A stretch of DNA of 64,000 bases from Alkalimarinus coralli (GCF_023650515.1 NZ_CP096016.1:2008001-2072000); one strand, 5' to 3'. Shown: positions 34,042 through 43,187, counted from the stretch's first letter. The notes: a model not told the origin generated them from the sequence alone. Translations and numbers: made by a program.

Positions 34042-35043
34042 TCACTTCTCCTCTTGGTCGCCTGCTGGATTAGCGGATGTCGTTTTTGCCCTGCCTTCCT
34101 CTAATATACGTAGCGGAACAGGATTAAGATCACTCACCACACCGAGATAACTTAATATTTTTAAAACGTAGTACGAAATATCAACTTCCCACCAATAGAA
34201 CCCCTGTCTGGCGGAAACCGCAAACCGATGGTGATTATTGTGCCACCCCTCACCTAACGTCAGCATGGCAAGCCAGGGATTGTTGCGACTCTGGTCTTTG
34301 GTTTTGAAGCGTCGGGAGCCCCATACGTGACCGAGAGAGTTAATGGTAAAGGTGGCATGAAACAAAATGGTGGTTGAGACAAAGAAGCCCCACACCAGTA
34401 ATTGCCATCCATTGGTACCTGATTGCGGCCAGTAAAATGCGATCATCTCGCCTAAACAGTAGATAAGCACAGCAAAAATAGCAGGCACTAAAATATCAAA
34501 CCGGTTGAGAAACCTCAGCTCAGGGAAGCGGGCTAAATCTTTTATCACCGAATAATCTGTTTTAAACCCCGCTTCTGACATAAACCACCCTATATGGCTG
34601 TACCAGAATCCGTGTTTGACCGGCGAATGAAGGTCTGGCTCCTGGTCGGAGTGTTTGTGGTGTTTTCGGTGATGTGAGGCCCACCAGAGCGGCCCTCTTT
34701 GGCACGCAGAATTGCCAATTACCGCAAAAACAAACTGCCATACTCGATTGGTTTTAAAGCTACGATGAGAGAACAGACGATGGTAAAAGGCAGTCACAGC
34801 GAACATTCTTATCCAAAAAAATGCCAAGCAAAATACTACCGCCGTCACACTCCACCCTGTCCAGATAACCCCCACACAGGCCAGATGGACAATCACGAAG
34901 GGCATACACCTAAGCCAGTTTATCTGCCGCTGACTACTTTGGGCTGTATCATCGCCTGTGATGGCTCCCTCCGAGTCAAACCAGCGAACGATATTACTTA
35001 GCACGCTCTTGCTCTGAGTGGTTGAAAATGGTTGAGTATTCAT
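34042..35043 (-). CDS. Membrane fatty-acid desaturase (delta-9 acyl-CoA desaturase type)
   Basis: A 333-residue di-iron membrane enzyme. The three histidine boxes are visible: YHRLFSHRSFKT (HxxxxH), ASHHRKHHKHSD (HxxHH) and GEGWHNNHHRFAVSA (HxxHH). Hydrophobic helices flank them. It introduces double bonds into acyl chains. Its ATG overlaps the photolyase stop by four bases, so it belongs to the light-stress operon, where it could supply the unsaturated chains that the Cfa homologue modifies. Confidence 0.92.
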   Translation of the reverse strand: MNTQPFSTTQSKSVLSNIVRWFDSEGAITGDDTAQSSQRQINWLRCMPFVIVHLACVGVIWTGWSVTAVVFCLAFFWIRMFAVTAFYHRLFSHRSFKTNRVWQFVFAVIGNSACQRGPLWWASHHRKHHKHSDQEPDLHSPVKHGFWYSHIGWFMSEAGFKTDYSVIKDLARFPELRFLNRFDILVPAIFAVLIYCLGEMIAFYWPQSGTNGWQLLVWGFFVSTTILFHATFTINSLGHVWGSRRFKTKDQSRNNPWLAMLTLGEGWHNNHHRFAVSARQGFYWWEVDISYYVLKILSYLGVVSDLNPVPLRILEEGRAKTTSANPAGDQEEK

Positions 35044-36488
35044 GCGCGAAAAAGCTCCTCATCGCGGAACAGATCAGAGACCGGCTCAGATAGCTGTTTA
35101 AACCACAATTTAGTTTGTGCAACCGAGGCTGAGTGATCAACAATAGGGGTTGGGTAGCCTGCATACTCAGCTTGTTGACGAGTAGGCTGATGGATAGATT
35201 TATCGTCCAGCCCTTCCAGTTCAGGGACGTAGTAACGAATAAAGTCACCGTTTTTATCAAACCGTTGCGACTGACGGGTTGGATTAAAAATTCTGAAATA
35301 TGGCACGGCATCGACGCCTGTCGAGGCACTCCATTGCCAGCCACCGTTATTCGATGCAAGATCCCCATCAACCAGCTGCTCCATAAAGTAGCGCTCGCCC
35401 CACCGCCAATCGATAAATAGATGTTTGGTCAGGAACATTGCCGTGATCATACGAAGACGGTTGTGCATCCACCCCGTTTCAGCTAGCTGCCTCATTGCCG
35501 CATCGACAATAGGGTATCCGGTCTGTCCATCAACCCATGCTTTGAATAGTGCTGTATCGTGCTTCCATGGCAGTCGGTCGGTCTCCTCCTTAAACGGCTT
35601 AAACTTGCATAGATGAGGGTATTCATCCAACAGGTGTCGATAAAACTCGCGCCAAATTAACTCGTTAATCCAAGCCGAAACGCCGGGTTGGCCATCATCA
35701 AGCTTGCCTTCGTTTAAGCTCAGAGCAGCCTGCATACATTGGGTAGTCGTGATGGCCCCTACCGCCAAATAAGGTGACAGTTGGCTCGTGCCTTCTATTG
35801 ATGGAATGTCCCGCTGACGGTCATATTGCCTGATAGAATGTTCAACAAAACGATTTAGCCGGTCATGTGCGTAGTCTTCCCCGGCGGGCCAGAGTTCACT
35901 CCACTTCGAGTCTACGTCAACTTCGTTCAAGGCGGCCAAGTCGGTAATAATATCGATATAGTCTTGTTTCTTGGGCCGGTTTAAGATCGGCCGCGCTTCA
36001 TAGGTGTGTCGTGCAATAAAGGCTCGTTTAAATGCAGAATAAACCTTATAACACTCCCCTTGCTGGGTTCTTATTTTTCCCGGTTGGATCATGCAGCTAT
36101 CGTGAAAATCAAACGTCTTAACGTTAATTGAAGCCAGCTTGTCGGTGACCTCTGCCGCGCACTGTTTCTCGTTAACTTCATACTCATTGTTAAAGTAGAC
36201 CGCTTCAACCCCGAGTGTGCATGCCTGTTCACTCAGCACACCTGAAAACTCTGCAAATGATCCGCAGTCGACCACTTTTAACGGTACATTCAGCTCAGCC
36301 AGGTCATCAGCCAATGCTTTCAGCTGGTTAACAATCAGTGACCGCTTGGCGGGTGAAACCGAATGTTGATCCCATTGGTCTTGCGCCAAAAGGTAGACAG
36401 CAACAACGCTCCCTCGTGACATCGCGGCAGTCAATGCCGGGTTGTCATATACTCTTAGATCACTTCTAAACCAAACAAGGTTGTGCAT
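35040..36488 (-). CDS. phrB: Deoxyribodipyrimidine photo-lyase
   Basis: A 482-residue class I photolyase that repairs cyclobutane pyrimidine dimers with blue light, using FAD and an antenna pigment. The N-terminal antenna domain starts MHNLVWFRSDLRVYDNPALT. The FAD domain has SAWINELIWREFYRHLLDEY, YPIVDAAMRQLAETGWMHNR, FIDWRWGERYFMEQLVDGD and NNGGWQWSASTGVDAVPYFR. First gene of the minus-strand operon opposite the ECF sigma gene. A possible ECF promoter lies about 175 bases upstream. Confidence 0.96.
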   Translation of the reverse strand: MHNLVWFRSDLRVYDNPALTAAMSRGSVVAVYLLAQDQWDQHSVSPAKRSLIVNQLKALADDLAELNVPLKVVDCGSFAEFSGVLSEQACTLGVEAVYFNNEYEVNEKQCAAEVTDKLASINVKTFDFHDSCMIQPGKIRTQQGECYKVYSAFKRAFIARHTYEARPILNRPKKQDYIDIITDLAALNEVDVDSKWSELWPAGEDYAHDRLNRFVEHSIRQYDRQRDIPSIEGTSQLSPYLAVGAITTTQCMQAALSLNEGKLDDGQPGVSAWINELIWREFYRHLLDEYPHLCKFKPFKEETDRLPWKHDTALFKAWVDGQTGYPIVDAAMRQLAETGWMHNRLRMITAMFLTKHLFIDWRWGERYFMEQLVDGDLASNNGGWQWSASTGVDAVPYFRIFNPTRQSQRFDKNGDFIRYYVPELEGLDDKSIHQPTRQQAEYAGYPTPIVDHSASVAQTKLWFKQLSEPVSDLFRDEELFRA

Positions 36489-36978
36489 GTTTTAACACTC
36501 TCGATTGCATTAGTTAAAAACAGGGTTGCCCATTCGTGATCGGCAATATCGTTTTTGATAACAGGCGAATTTTATTTATCAATTACGCCTAAATCCCTGT
36601 GGTTACATACGCGGGCAAAGATAGTAATCGTGATTAAGAGCCGTTTGCCCATGCAACTATTAGTTGTTACGACGAAACTGATAAAACGGATCACTCTTAA
36701 ATAAGCTTTTATCCGATAATCGTGATAAAAACTGAGTCTAAGCAGAAACAACACCAAACCTAGGTAAAAAGTGCTATCGTTATACCTATTCAGTGTAGGC
36801 GATATATTGTTGTAGTCTTTATGCTCAACAACGAAAACCTTGTATCTTGAGATGGCGCTTCGAGTCACTGACTGCGTTTATACGTAGGTTTAGCTTTGTG
36901 GCCGATTAACGCATAATAAAAAATGTCGGCATCACAACTGTTTTTATAGAAAAAGCCACAAAACATGGGTACAACTTA
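36489..36978. other. Divergent promoter region between phrB and the ECF sigma gene
   Basis: About 490 AT-rich bases without a convincing gene. A 98-codon minus frame (36572-36868) looks like chance: low-quality composition and no family. The region should hold the operon and sigma promoters. One ECF-type candidate is given separately; a second weaker one (TGATCG-N16-TAACAG, near 36535-36562) faces the sigma gene. The merR-type gene often found here in related clusters is absent. Confidence 0.5.
36664..36693 (-). promoter_or_regulatory. Candidate ECF (sigma-E/ChrR-type) promoter of the phrB operon
   Basis: On the minus strand TGATCC (36693-36688) and TAACAA (36669-36664) are 18 bases apart. 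The -35 word is the one described for Rhodobacter sigma-E; the -10 is only roughly similar. It points to phrB. This is inference from a short match. Confidence 0.4.
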
Positions 36979-37581
36979 TTGAGCCAACACCAAGCAGACA
37001 GCTCACCGTCACTCGATAACCTTGTTATCAGCATTGCACGCGATAGAGACCGCAATGCGTTTGTAGCGTTATTTGACGCAGCCTCTCCGCGCCTCAAAGC
37101 TTATGCGATGCGCTGCGGAGCAAATTCAAATGATGCAGAAGAAGTCGTGCAGGAGGCGATGCTAACGGTGTGGCGTAAAGCCCATACGTTCAACCCTGCA
37201 ACCGCGTCCGCGATCACTTGGCTGTATACTATCGTACGTAATAAACGCATCGACTTTGTCAGGAAGGAGCGACCCGACCTAATAACATCAGAAGACCTAT
37301 GGCCTGAAACCTACACAGATGCTGAACATTTAGAAAATAAAGTAGAAAGTGATCTAAATGTGAATATTGTCCGTACACTCTTACATGGCTTGCCAGAATC
37401 ACAGCGTCAGATTGTTTATAAAGTTTATTTTGAAGGCAAACCTCACAGTGAGATTGCGAATGAGCTGGATTTGCCGCTTGGCACCATTAAGTCACGATTA
37501 CGGCTGGCAATGAAAAAGTTAGACACCTTAGCGAAAGAACAAATGACATGGCTAATTATCATCCTTCTGACGAACTTTTAA
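36979..37581 (+). CDS. ECF sigma factor (ChrR-linked, RpoE-like)
   Basis: A 200-residue group IV sigma factor read from a TTG; no in-frame ATG is available upstream of ISIARDRDRNAFVALFDAAS. Region 2 has GANSNDAEEVVQEAMLTVWR and AITWLYTIVRNKRIDFVRK; region 4 has FEGKPHSEIANELDLPLGTI then KSRLRLAMKKL. The downstream gene is a ChrR-type anti-sigma, overlapping by 34 bases, which identifies it as the ECF11-like singlet-oxygen sigma factor. The divergent photolyase/lipid operon is its likely target. Confidence 0.92.
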   Translation: MSQHQADSSPSLDNLVISIARDRDRNAFVALFDAASPRLKAYAMRCGANSNDAEEVVQEAMLTVWRKAHTFNPATASAITWLYTIVRNKRIDFVRKERPDLITSEDLWPETYTDAEHLENKVESDLNVNIVRTLLHGLPESQRQIVYKVYFEGKPHSEIANELDLPLGTIKSRLRLAMKKLDTLAKEQMTWLIIILLTNF

Positions 37582-38198
37582 TGCAATTTACCGCAGGACA
37601 AATGTCCAACGCTTTGGGCATTATGGTCGCCTGCCACTTGGAAGCGTGTCAGGATTGCAGAAACCGAATAAGAGTCTACGAGCAACTGGGTGGCGAGATA
37701 ATACAAGAAACACCGCCCGTTGAAGTCAGCGGTAACCTGCTGTCTAAAGTGCTTTCACGATTAGATGAACCAGAGCCCGATCAGTCGAAATTAAAGCAGG
37801 CAAGCATAGTGGCCGATCCGCGCATACCAAGACCATTAACTCGCTTTGTGCCTGGTTACTTCGACCAGCTGGAATGGACGGGGCTGTCTAAAAGCATCAA
37901 AGAGTATAAACTGCCAATTTCTGATCAGCACTACACCGCAAAGTTATACAAAATAGCTGCGGGCAAAGAGCTTCCTGTCCACACTCATAAAGGAAATGAG
38001 TTCACACTGGTGATGGACGGTAGCTTCTCAGACAACGCAGGCCAATATCATAAAGGCGATTTTATTCTGGCAGATACTCAAACGGTACACCAACCTAAAG
38101 CAGATGATCACAGCGATTGCATCTGCTTCGCGGTACTGGATGCGCCGCTGAAAATGACCGGCTTTTTTGGACGAATGCTTAACCCGTTTTTGGGTTAA
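37548..38198 (+). CDS. chrR: ChrR-type zinc anti-sigma factor with cupin domain
   Basis: A 216-residue two-domain protein. The N-terminal anti-sigma domain has the zinc motif HLEACQDC (H-x3-C-x2-C). The C-terminal cupin has PVHTHKGNEFTLVMDGSF and a later conserved His (TVHQPKADDHSDC), probably a second metal site. In Rhodobacter, ChrR holds sigma-E inactive until singlet oxygen appears. Overlap with the sigma gene ensures matched synthesis. Confidence 0.92.
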   Translation: MANYHPSDELLMQFTAGQMSNALGIMVACHLEACQDCRNRIRVYEQLGGEIIQETPPVEVSGNLLSKVLSRLDEPEPDQSKLKQASIVADPRIPRPLTRFVPGYFDQLEWTGLSKSIKEYKLPISDQHYTAKLYKIAAGKELPVHTHKGNEFTLVMDGSFSDNAGQYHKGDFILADTQTVHQPKADDHSDCICFAVLDAPLKMTGFFGRMLNPFLG

Positions 38199-38288
38199 GC
38201 TAAGGCTGGTATAAACTTAAAGCTAACGACTTGATAGATAACGCCTCCACTATCAGCTACTTACACTTCCTGCTACCTCCACTCCCAG

Positions 38289-39140
38289 CTAAATAGCGCG
38301 ATATATAATCCCTGGCCGACACTGAACCATTTCAAATTTGTCTGCCAGGCCATTCAGCGACTCTGATGCACCCAAAACCAGATACCCCCCGGGGTTAAGT
38401 GCTTGATGCATTCGCGAAAGAATATCCAGTTTCAGCTCGGCAGAGAAATATATCAGCACGTTTCTGCAAAAAATCACATCAAACTTACCAAGAATTGAAT
38501 ATCGATCCAGCAGATTCAACAATCTGAAATCAATCTGGCGCCGAAGCTCTGGTTTGATTTTCCACGTACCCGCTTGCTGCTCAGTAAAATAGGCATTCAG
38601 CCGCTCTTTCGACAACCCCCTACCAATAGCCAGCATCTCGTATTCGCCAGACTTGGCATTGGACAACACTGTCTGGGATATATCAGTGGCGACCACTTGA
38701 ATACCATTCTTAAGCTTGCCGGGTTTGGCCCGTTTAAACTCATCTGCAACCATGGTCATCGAATATGGCTCTTGGCCTGTGGAACAAGCGGCAGACCATA
38801 TTCTAACGGGCTTAATACCTCGCTTATCCGCAAACTCAGGAAGCAAAATATCACTTAATATTCTAAACGGATGATTGTCCCTAAACCACAACGTTTCGTT
38901 AGTGGTCATCGCATCGACCACCCGCTCTTTCAACCCTCTGGCAGATATTTTCTTCAATTGCTGAACCAGCGCCCCAAGGGATTCAACCCCCTCCTCTTCC
39001 ATGATTTTCCTTAGTCGACTTTTTACCAGATATTGTTTGTTATCGCCCAGCAGTATCCCGCAAGCATCCTGCAAAAAGTCCCTAAACTGCTGATATTCGT
39101 CGGCTGCCCCTGGCGGGGGTGAGCTCAAGCGTGTCACCAT
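38289..39140 (-). CDS. cheR: Chemotaxis protein methyltransferase
   Basis: A 283-residue SAM-dependent enzyme that methylates glutamates of chemoreceptors. The N-terminal helical domain is followed by the methyltransferase part: TNETLWFRDNHPFRILSDIL, IWSAACSTGQEPYSMTMV (SAM site), VVATDISQTVLSNAKSGEYE and FDVIFCRNVLIYFS. It lies 60 bases downstream of cheV, the same order as in pseudomonads. Confidence 0.96.
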   Translation of the reverse strand: MVTRLSSPPPGAADEYQQFRDFLQDACGILLGDNKQYLVKSRLRKIMEEEGVESLGALVQQLKKISARGLKERVVDAMTTNETLWFRDNHPFRILSDILLPEFADKRGIKPVRIWSAACSTGQEPYSMTMVADEFKRAKPGKLKNGIQVVATDISQTVLSNAKSGEYEMLAIGRGLSKERLNAYFTEQQAGTWKIKPELRRQIDFRLLNLLDRYSILGKFDVIFCRNVLIYFSAELKLDILSRMHQALNPGGYLVLGASESLNGLADKFEMVQCRPGIIYRAI

Positions 39141-39200
39141 AAATGTTTTAGTCCAAACAAAAAATATTGTTATCTAGTGAGCAATGTTACCTAGTGAGTG

Positions 39201-40136
39201 TCAGTGATGTAATTGGTCTACGACTGTCATAACGCGCTCAGCCAATTCATCCGGGCTGAACTTAGCCATAAAATCATCTGCCCCCACCTTTTCAACCATC
39301 GCTTTGTTAAAAACACCGCTAAGAGAGGTATGCAGCATGATATAGAGGTCAGCCAATCGAGGGTCTGCCTTGCAGTTGGTTGTGAGGGTGTAACCATCCA
39401 TCTCAGGCATTTCAACATCAGATATCATCAACGCAAGGTGCTCTTTAATGTCAACGCCTGCCTCCGCCTGCTCACGCAGGTAGTTGAGCGCCTGCTGACC
39501 ATCATTTTTAGTGATGACCTCAAACCCTACAGCCTGCAAGCAGTTTTGGATCTGTTTACGGGCGACCAAAGAATCATCAACCACCAGCACCCGAAAACGC
39601 TGCGCCTTTTCTGTTTGTTCTTCTGTAATAATCCCTGCTGTGACGGTGTCTTCTACAGGGGATACTTCTGCGAGAATTTTTTCAACATCGATAATTTCAA
39701 CCAACTTGTCATCTAACTGAGTCACAGCAGTCAGATAATTCTCCTTACCTGCCCCCTTTGGTGGTGGGTGAATTTCCCCCCAGTTCAGGTTAACAATACG
39801 CTCAACGCCCCCGACTAGAAAGCCCTGAGTTTTACGGTTGTACTCGGTAATAATAACGAAGCTACTGTTTATCTGGTCTTCAGGTATAGGTGCTTGCCCG
39901 GTCGCCATTCCCATATCCATAATAGGAATAGTTCCCCCTCTTATATGAGCAACGCCTCTCACCACGGGGTTACGCTTTGGCATCATTGCGAGCTTTGGAC
40001 ACTGCAATACTTCTTTAACTTTAAAGACGTTTATACCGTATATCTGTTCGCCTCGTAATCGAAACAACAACAACTCAAGTCGATTCTCGCCAACCAGCTG
40101 AGTTCTCTGGTTAACACTATCCAAAACACCAGCCAT
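39201..40136 (-). CDS. cheV: Chemotaxis coupling protein with receiver domain
   Basis: A 311-residue fusion: CheW-like domain (about 18-165: LLFRLRGEQIYGINVFKVKE, VRGVAHIRGGTIPIMDMGMA) and a receiver domain (about 178-311: VLVVDDSLVARKQIQNCLQA, phosphoacceptor Asp in LALMISDVEMPEMDGYTL). It links receptors to CheA and can damp signalling when phosphorylated. Divergent from flgA. Confidence 0.96.
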   Translation of the reverse strand: MAGVLDSVNQRTQLVGENRLELLLFRLRGEQIYGINVFKVKEVLQCPKLAMMPKRNPVVRGVAHIRGGTIPIMDMGMATGQAPIPEDQINSSFVIITEYNRKTQGFLVGGVERIVNLNWGEIHPPPKGAGKENYLTAVTQLDDKLVEIIDVEKILAEVSPVEDTVTAGIITEEQTEKAQRFRVLVVDDSLVARKQIQNCLQAVGFEVITKNDGQQALNYLREQAEAGVDIKEHLALMISDVEMPEMDGYTLTTNCKADPRLADLYIMLHTSLSGVFNKAMVEKVGADDFMAKFSPDELAERVMTVVDQLHH

Positions 40137-40287
40137 AGGTGTATCCCCTGCTTTTTTCTGAATGCTAAAAATTCAAACAAACGGCTAAAGTCCATTGACA
40201 CGTTATAGTCGATACATTGTGTCGTATTGGCCGCTATTTTTTATATCGGCACACTGTTTGCTTACTTTACAAACAATCTTATTCAAT

Positions 40288-41061
40288 ATGTCAAATGGTG
40301 TTCATGTGCCTTGTTTAGACAAATACTGCTTACTTCTCATTAGCATAGGCCATTTTTTAAAAGTTCGCAGAGCTATTTTAGTTCTATTGTTACTTTTCAG
40401 CATCACACCTGTTAATGCATCTACTTTTAGCGAATGGGCTTCTCAAGAGACCCGTTTTTTTCTTGATGAATATAGCCAAACACTCGCCTCGGAAAAAAAT
40501 TACCGCTCCAATTATAAAATCGGCAACATTGATCCGCGTTTGAATCTCACAAAATGCAGTACGCCTCTTTCCTTTACCTTTCAGGGCGACCCTTTGGAGA
40601 GAAACAAAAATACAATAAAAGTGGTTTGCAGTGATAAAAAGCGATGGTCAATATTTGTCGGTGCTGAAATTAATATATACAAAGAGGTCTGGGTGGCAAG
40701 CCAGACGCTGCCACGGGGCCAAAGGGTAAAAAAGTCCGACCTGGAACGCGCTGAAATTCAAGTCAATAAGTTTCGAAAAGGCTACTTTGTTAATCAACAA
40801 AACATCGTAGGAATGCTTTTACGACGATCAATCCAGGCCGGTGACGTTTTCTATCCAGGGCTGCTACTACCCCCTAAAGTGGTTGCGCGAGGCGACACCG
40901 TTGTTATAAGCGCGCTATCAGACACGATATCCGTTCAGATGATGGGCACAGCGATGAGTGACGGCAAACTGGGCCAACAAATACCGGTGAAAAATAAAAA
41001 ATCTCAACGAGTCGTTAGGGCAACGGTGATATCAAAGGGGCAGGTTGTTGTTCCGATGTAA
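40288..41061 (+). CDS. flgA: Flagellar P-ring assembly chaperone FlgA
   Basis: A secreted periplasmic chaperone that helps build the P ring. The start is uncertain: the ATG at 40288 gives 257 residues, a TTG at 40195 gives 288, and the signal core is RRAILVLLLLFSITPVNAST. The mature part has the SAF/ChapFlgA pattern: ASQTLPRGQRVKKSDLERAE, VGMLLRRSIQAGDVFYPGLL and GTAMSDGKLGQQIPVKNKKS. It precedes flgM as in pseudomonads. Confidence 0.92.
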   Translation: MSNGVHVPCLDKYCLLLISIGHFLKVRRAILVLLLLFSITPVNASTFSEWASQETRFFLDEYSQTLASEKNYRSNYKIGNIDPRLNLTKCSTPLSFTFQGDPLERNKNTIKVVCSDKKRWSIFVGAEINIYKEVWVASQTLPRGQRVKKSDLERAEIQVNKFRKGYFVNQQNIVGMLLRRSIQAGDVFYPGLLLPPKVVARGDTVVISALSDTISVQMMGTAMSDGKLGQQIPVKNKKSQRVVRATVISKGQVVVPM

Positions 41062-41200
41062 TGCGTTGTCAATCAAACTGAATTATCTAAAGCGAGTCAG
41101 AAACCAATAAACAGAACCTGTGACAGATGTTATTATAGAAGCGAGGCGGCTTATTTCGATAGTTAAATTGCAGTCGTTGAAATAAAATAACGTTTATTAT

Positions 41201-41227
41201 TAAAGTTCTTAAAAGTTTGGTCGATAA
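41201..41227 (+). promoter_or_regulatory. Sigma-28 (FliA) promoter of flgMN
   Basis: TAAA (41201-41204), 15 bases, then GTCGATAA (41220-41227) matches the FliA consensus TAAA-N15-GCCGATAA at all but one position. It lies 36 bases before flgM. FliA control of flgM is the known feedback: FlgM is the FliA anti-sigma factor. Confidence 0.8.
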
Positions 41228-41262
41228 GTTAAGCAGAGTCTATTAATTAAAGGTTTACGATC

Positions 41263-41586
41263 ATGGCAATCGACATTAACGGAATAAACCCGAACCGACC
41301 GGGTAGCTCCCAAAGCAGGAGTGTTGAAACTCAGCAGCCTCGTCAAAAAGTTGACAACTCAGCACAGGACAAACAGCAGGCACCGACTGAAAAAAGAGGT
41401 GAAAGCGTAAGTTTCAGTGGCAAAGCAAAAGACTTTCAGCAAATTGAAGCGAGCTTGAAAAGCTTACCTGAGGTAGATTCAGATAAAGTGGCCAAGATAC
41501 GCGCGGCCCTAGAAGACGGAAGCTATACTGTCTCACCTGAAAATGTGGCCCAGAAAATGCTTGATATGGAGAAACACATTTTCTGA
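41263..41586 (+). CDS. flgM: Anti-sigma-28 factor FlgM
   Basis: A 107-residue protein, MAIDINGINPNRPGSSQSRS, with a disordered middle and the FlgM core VDSDKVAKIRAALEDGSYTV then SPENVAQKMLDMEKHIF. It binds FliA until the hook-basal body is finished and FlgM is exported. Cotranscribed with flgN. Confidence 0.94.
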   Translation: MAIDINGINPNRPGSSQSRSVETQQPRQKVDNSAQDKQQAPTEKRGESVSFSGKAKDFQQIEASLKSLPEVDSDKVAKIRAALEDGSYTVSPENVAQKMLDMEKHIF

Positions 41587-41599
41587 GAGTAAGTAAGTT

Positions 41600-42073
41600 A
41601 TGCCGCTTTTAATTGATCGACTCAAGACTCTGCTGCAAGAAGATATTCAAGACCTTACCCGCTTAAGCGAACTGTTAAACAAAGAGCGCACTGCTTTAAA
41701 AGAGCGCTCTAACGACTCTCTCAAGCTACTAACCAGCGAAAAATCCTCCCGAATAAAGTCCATCGAGCATCGCGCTAAAGAAAAAGCCAAACTATTCATT
41801 GATGCCGGCCATCAGATTAGAAAGGGTGAATTTGAAAAAGTAATCGCCGATATTCCTGACCCGGAACTACAAGCATTGTGGAGAAAGGTGAATGTAGGGC
41901 TAAGATTCTGTCAAGATCAAAACACCATCAATGGAAAGGTCGTCAGCCACTCCCTTAAGCGCGTTAACAAGCTAATGGATATTGTGAGAGGGCAGCATAA
42001 CAAACCCAACCTTTACGGTTCATCAGGCAAAGAAAGCTCTATTGGTGGGCTTAACTCAATAGCAAAGGCCTGA
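41600..42073 (+). CDS. flgN: Flagellar export chaperone FlgN
   Basis: A 157-residue, largely helical protein with LTRLSELLNKERTALKERSN and LKLLTSEKSSRIKSIEHRA, the FlgN pattern. It is the export chaperone for hook-filament junction proteins FlgK and FlgL. It starts 14 bases after flgM, and a terminator overlaps its end. Confidence 0.9.
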   Translation: MPLLIDRLKTLLQEDIQDLTRLSELLNKERTALKERSNDSLKLLTSEKSSRIKSIEHRAKEKAKLFIDAGHQIRKGEFEKVIADIPDPELQALWRKVNVGLRFCQDQNTINGKVVSHSLKRVNKLMDIVRGQHNKPNLYGSSGKESSIGGLNSIAKA

Positions 42074-42100
42074 TCAATTTACTGACCAGGCCTTTAATTT
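42064..42100 (+). terminator. Rho-independent terminator after flgN
   Basis: AAAGGCCTG (42064-42072) pairs with CAGGCCTTT (42087-42095), with a 14-nt loop, followed by AATTT. The stem includes the end of flgN. Confidence 0.7.
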
Positions 42101-42189
42101 AGAATGTCTGTTTGCTTTGGAATGGTCTCTCGACTGCTGAGAGCTTTAAACTACAGAGACAGAAACTAAGAATACTCCTTATGCGTTTA

Positions 42190-42924
42190 TTATCTTACCG
42201 TTATGGTTACGGAAGAATCGGCAGAGAAGTTAATATCACTCATATACACACTTCCGAACGACGCACTTGTTGGCCCAGCCCCTGCGACTCTGATATTTTC
42301 CAGGCTAATCTTGTCAATATGAGTAGGGAGTGCCAACTTCATCTTGCCAGGTTCGAGCATTTCAAAACCAGGCTTACTGGTATCATAAACGACACCTTCT
42401 ACCTTTGAATCCCACGCCAACATATTAGTCACCGGAACAAACACGTTCGTCAGGTTTTTTAAGACCTTAACAGAATCTGGCTTCTCTTCGTTGTTAACCA
42501 TCTGCATTAAGTTTTGAATGTCGTCAGTGATACCTTGCGCTGTCACACCCGCCAACGAGTCATCATCAAGGGCTTTCATGCCAGTTTTGGACTTAAATGC
42601 ATTAATCTGCTCGCCAGCTATTGCATCACTGCTGGCGTTGCTTGTCTGGGTTGAAGCGGCAAACGCAACCATAGGCTGAAGTGGCGTTACAACCATAGCT
42701 ACAAATGCAGCCGTATAACGATAACGCTTTTGATGCTTTAGCGTTCGATCCAGGTCTCGGTCTGTAATCAAGCCTTGGCAAACCAGCACCTCACCTAATC
42801 TTTGACCAGTCCTTTTCTGCTGAGCCAGTGCGCTATCAAGCTGCTGTTCAGTAATATAACCCCGATTAACCAGTAACCGACCAAGACGGGATTTGTCTAG
42901 TTGTTTTGTTTTTGTAGCTATCAT
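42190..42924 (-). CDS. MshEN-domain protein with membrane segment and exported domain
   Basis: A 244-residue protein from the ATG at 42924 (upstream frame to 42999 has no ribosome site). Two tandem 24-residue motifs, RLGRLLVNRGYITEQQLDSA and RLGEVLVCQGLITDRDLDRT, match the MshEN/GspE-N c-di-GMP-binding motif (RLGxxLxxxGxI...L). A hydrophobic segment YTAAFVAMVVTPLQPMVAFA follows near 70-90 and then an exported-looking region containing GMKALDDDSLAGVTAQGI, reminiscent of the LDDxxLSxVxGQ start of DUF6160-type exported proteins, and a beta-type C-terminus. No pilus ATPase is attached. It faces a diguanylate cyclase gene. A c-di-GMP receptor that acts across the membrane is a plausible reading. 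Confidence 0.75.
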   Translation of the reverse strand: MIATKTKQLDKSRLGRLLVNRGYITEQQLDSALAQQKRTGQRLGEVLVCQGLITDRDLDRTLKHQKRYRYTAAFVAMVVTPLQPMVAFAASTQTSNASSDAIAGEQINAFKSKTGMKALDDDSLAGVTAQGITDDIQNLMQMVNNEEKPDSVKVLKNLTNVFVPVTNMLAWDSKVEGVVYDTSKPGFEMLEPGKMKLALPTHIDKISLENIRVAGAGPTSASFGSVYMSDINFSADSSVTITVR

Positions 42925-43187
42925 ATCCCCGACCTCTAACGTGTTTGAGTTTGTATTGATCCCACACGAATAATGGTACGTATTGCGGTTTTTGTACACA
43001 GGATAAGCTTGTCGATTAGTTAAGAAATGTAAGTACAGTTTTCGATTTGATACAGGGCAAAAAAATGAAAAAACAATATTTTTGTAAATCAGTTAGTTAG
43101 TAGAACTTCCATTTTAAAAAAGTATTCTATAATAACTGTTCGAGAGCCAAATAAAGCATCTTCAGCCGATACCATCAGGAAAAGTCA

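Noticed and set aside
36572-36868. 98-codon minus-strand ORF upstream of phrB
   Set aside because: No family resemblance, poor composition and no ribosome site; it lies in the divergent promoter region.
41401-42060. Search for additional CRISPR-like or phage features
   Set aside because: No regularly spaced direct repeats, cas genes or phage structural genes were seen anywhere in the window.
43150-43175. Possible second sigma-28 promoter (GCCGATAC) before the diguanylate cyclase gene
   Set aside because: The -10-like word is present but no TAAA lies at the required 15-base spacing.
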